A stretch of 31,676 bases of DNA. It comes from Jimgerdemannia flammicorona (Eukaryota > Mucoromycota > Endogonomycetes > Endogonales > Endogonaceae). Made by a program: the position numbers and the translations under genes. The first letter of the stretch is position 1; each line of letters starts with the position of its first letter. The DNA lies in the NCBI GenBank assembly GCA_003990745.1, contig RBNI01000413.1, positions 1 through 31,676 on the forward strand. The letters are read 5' to 3'. The notes beneath the pieces were generated by a model. That model did no database searches, had not been told where the DNA came from, and saw only the letters and a list, made by a program, of their open reading frames with translations. Below are positions 30,305-31,676 of this stretch, piece by piece.

Positions 30305-30490
30305 GAGATTATAAGTCCCATTTTTGCGTTCTCAATTACCTACTTTTAAAATTTCACAATTTGGTCGTCACTGATAATGCTTAAAAAGATCGGGGACCTT
30401 CTATAGGAATGTCTGAACGACGCACAAAGCTCTTCCGCAATTTACACATGCCATCGTTGTATTCATCGGCAATAGTTTTCTGTTTCAAAG
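30305..30490 (+). repeat. Right-arm 3' flank repeat, copy 3
   Basis: Third copy (CATTTTTGCGTTCTCAATT, ACTGATAATGCTTAAAAAG, GAACGACGCACAAAGCTC, TTCATCGGCAATAG). It separates K from the L remnant. Confidence 0.7.
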
Positions 30491-30614
30491 TGGCACACGA
30501 AAGAATCTTGGTTATATGACAATATGAATTTTACTATTATTTACATCCTACAACGATTTCCGAAAGAAAACACATGATTATAGGTGAAATCATGGCTATA
30601 GTTCAGAACTACAC

Positions 30615-30662
30615 TTTTTTTTTTTTTTTTTTTTTTTTTTTTCCTTTCGATTTTTTTTTTTT
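30615..30662. repeat. Poly(T) tracts
   Basis: A run of 28 T, a short CCTTTCGA break, then 12 more T. It lies directly upstream of the L promoter block, where K has its ATTTT array. Confidence 0.88.
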
Positions 30663-30665
30663 GTT

Positions 30666-30765
30666 TTTGGCATTTGGCACTCCTCTTTCAGAGCCAGGAT
30701 ATGGTATTTCATGAGGTTTTAGTGCTTTTGCTATTGAGCGACTCGCCGATGTCGTTAGAGGTAAG
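30666..30765 (+). promoter_or_regulatory. Decayed right-arm promoter block of remnant L
   Basis: TTTGGCATTTGGCACTCCTC, TTCAGAGCCAGGATATGG, GAGGTTTTAGTGCTTTTG and GAGCGACTCGCCGATG are kept. The CRE core is altered to TGTCGTTA (30749-30756). Confidence 0.5.
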
Positions 30766-30875
30766 AGATGGCACTGGCGGCTGGGTATCCTCTGTTGAAG
30801 ATCAGCCTAACCACGCCACAGTTCAACATGTCCTTGAATCGTCAACCCTAACAGCAGCGCCATCAGACACTAGAC

Positions 30876-31285
30876 ATGGTCGTGTAAGATCGTCTCCGAA
30901 GAGGTCGCTATGGGCGGCTACCTTCAGCACTCCCGAATACAACCAGCTGCTGTGCGCCATCGACTGGGCGCATGCCAAAGAGCCGGGGCCCGACGTTGTA
31001 GAGAGCATCATGATGTCTTGTGTAATGTCAACAGTATGGTTCCGGAATGCGAGGACAAAATTGAGCTGAGAATTTGATGAGTCGTGGGGACCTCACCCTT
31101 GTGTGCCCGCATCGCCTAAAGATCCTCACGGAAGTGGTCCGTACTACATGGCCTTTTGTCAACGCATGCCAAAACGGGATTTAAGGTTGGCTCGTGCGTT
31201 GTCTCATATGACAGCAAGGTCGTGGAGCTTTCTATCGGAACTCTGCCCAGGACGACGACTACCAGAGGCGTCCTATGGACGACAA
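30876..31285 (+). pseudogene. BTB-BACK-SPRY member L, truncated remnant
   Basis: ATGGTCGTG (30876) matches the first three codons of J, but the sequence then jumps, with a TAA, to the BACK region (CTCCGAAGAGG, then TTCAGCACTCCCGAATACAACC). The whole BTB domain and intron are gone. Short pieces follow of the DWVWAHAEEPGPD segment, CPHRLKILTE, the Cys/His cluster and the beginning of SPRY up to the TTT..G-L/V-L-W segment near 31275. There is no continuous frame. It marks the right edge of the array. Confidence 0.8.
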
Positions 31286-31676
31286 AGGTATGTGTGTGTA
31301 TCCCAACATTGTTTATTTATGCACTTCTCCCGACTTTGGCCGACGAATTTGTTTCATTATTCCTTCGACCCCCCACCCCCCTTTGACCAACCATATGCAG
31401 ACAGGCAGACATTCCACGCGACCGCGTTGGTTACACACTGCACATTGCCAAGACGACCCTCTCCCTAGATAGTCCTGACCAATTTTGGGATGAGATACAC
31501 GGCTCCGATGCATGAACGCTTTTGCCCCATCCATGTCAACCACGTTTGGCTGGTCGTAGTTTCATGTCCATTTTTGATTGGTGTAATTGACAGAACTTCA
31601 GCGAGGCCTAGCTGGCAACAGGTAAAAAGATGGCTCTAGGATTTTTTTTTTCTTTTTTTTCTTTTTTTTTTTTTTT
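31286..31676. other. Right flank outside the array, no gene supported
   Basis: Sequence without similarity to the repeat units: a C-rich patch near 31370 and T-rich runs at the end of the window (31641-31676). Open frames here overlap each other on both strands and show no features. Confidence 0.6.

Noticed and set aside
1..31676. tRNA, rRNA, CRISPR or telomere repeats
   Set aside because: I looked for B-box-like GGTTCGAATCC, regular spaced repeats and TTAGGG-type arrays and found none.

Overview
The window looks like a nuclear contig from a fungus; the phylum cannot be fixed from this sequence. Reasons are single short GT-AG introns (45-89 bp, mostly GTGTGT donors), an L1-like LINE with a poly(A) tail, a hAT-type MITE, and compact unicistronic genes with TATA and CRE-like promoters. 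No bacterial-style operons or ribosome binding sites are seen.

The dominant content is a 12-member array of one gene family, described here as BTB-BACK-SPRY proteins (about 471-477 aa, two exons, intron always in phase 2 after an L-A-A motif in the BTB domain). I name the members A to L. Six lie on the minus strand on the left (A 1599-3054, B 3943-9516, C 10135-11629, D 12222-13686, E 14221-15721, F remnant 16149-16324). Six lie on the plus strand on the right (G 19745-21253, H 22287-23703, I 24625-25965, J 26612-28122, K 28740-30201, L remnant 30876-31285). Transcription in both arms points away from a central spacer (about 16.4-19.5 kb), which holds one unrelated orphan gene (17573-18055). 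Four members are intact by eye (C, E, G, J). Six are frameshifted or nonsense pseudogenes and two are short deletion remnants. This is a textbook birth-and-death cluster with visible gene conversion and chimera formation.

Two transposons sit in the left arm. A 4.13-kb, 5'-truncated LINE (4902-9031) is inserted in pseudogene B, with a perfect 16-bp target duplication and a tail of about 37 A. It has almost no CpG dinucleotides although its surroundings are CpG-rich. A 385-bp hAT-like MITE (3176-3560) lies upstream of gene A with an 8-bp target duplication; a paralogous empty site is visible upstream of member F.

Most members are preceded by a TGACGTCA (CRE/ATF-type) site. In the left arm it is fused to a CACGTG E-box; in the right arm it is followed by a different conserved block. 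The family is best read, by inference, as substrate adaptors for a Cullin-3 ubiquitin ligase: BTB plus BACK bind and orient the ligase and the variable C-terminal SPRY domain selects targets. The pattern of expansion, loss and conversion resembles the rapidly evolving MATH-BTB adaptor families of nematodes and plants. Outside the array, 1-1401 and the last 390 bp hold no gene I can support.
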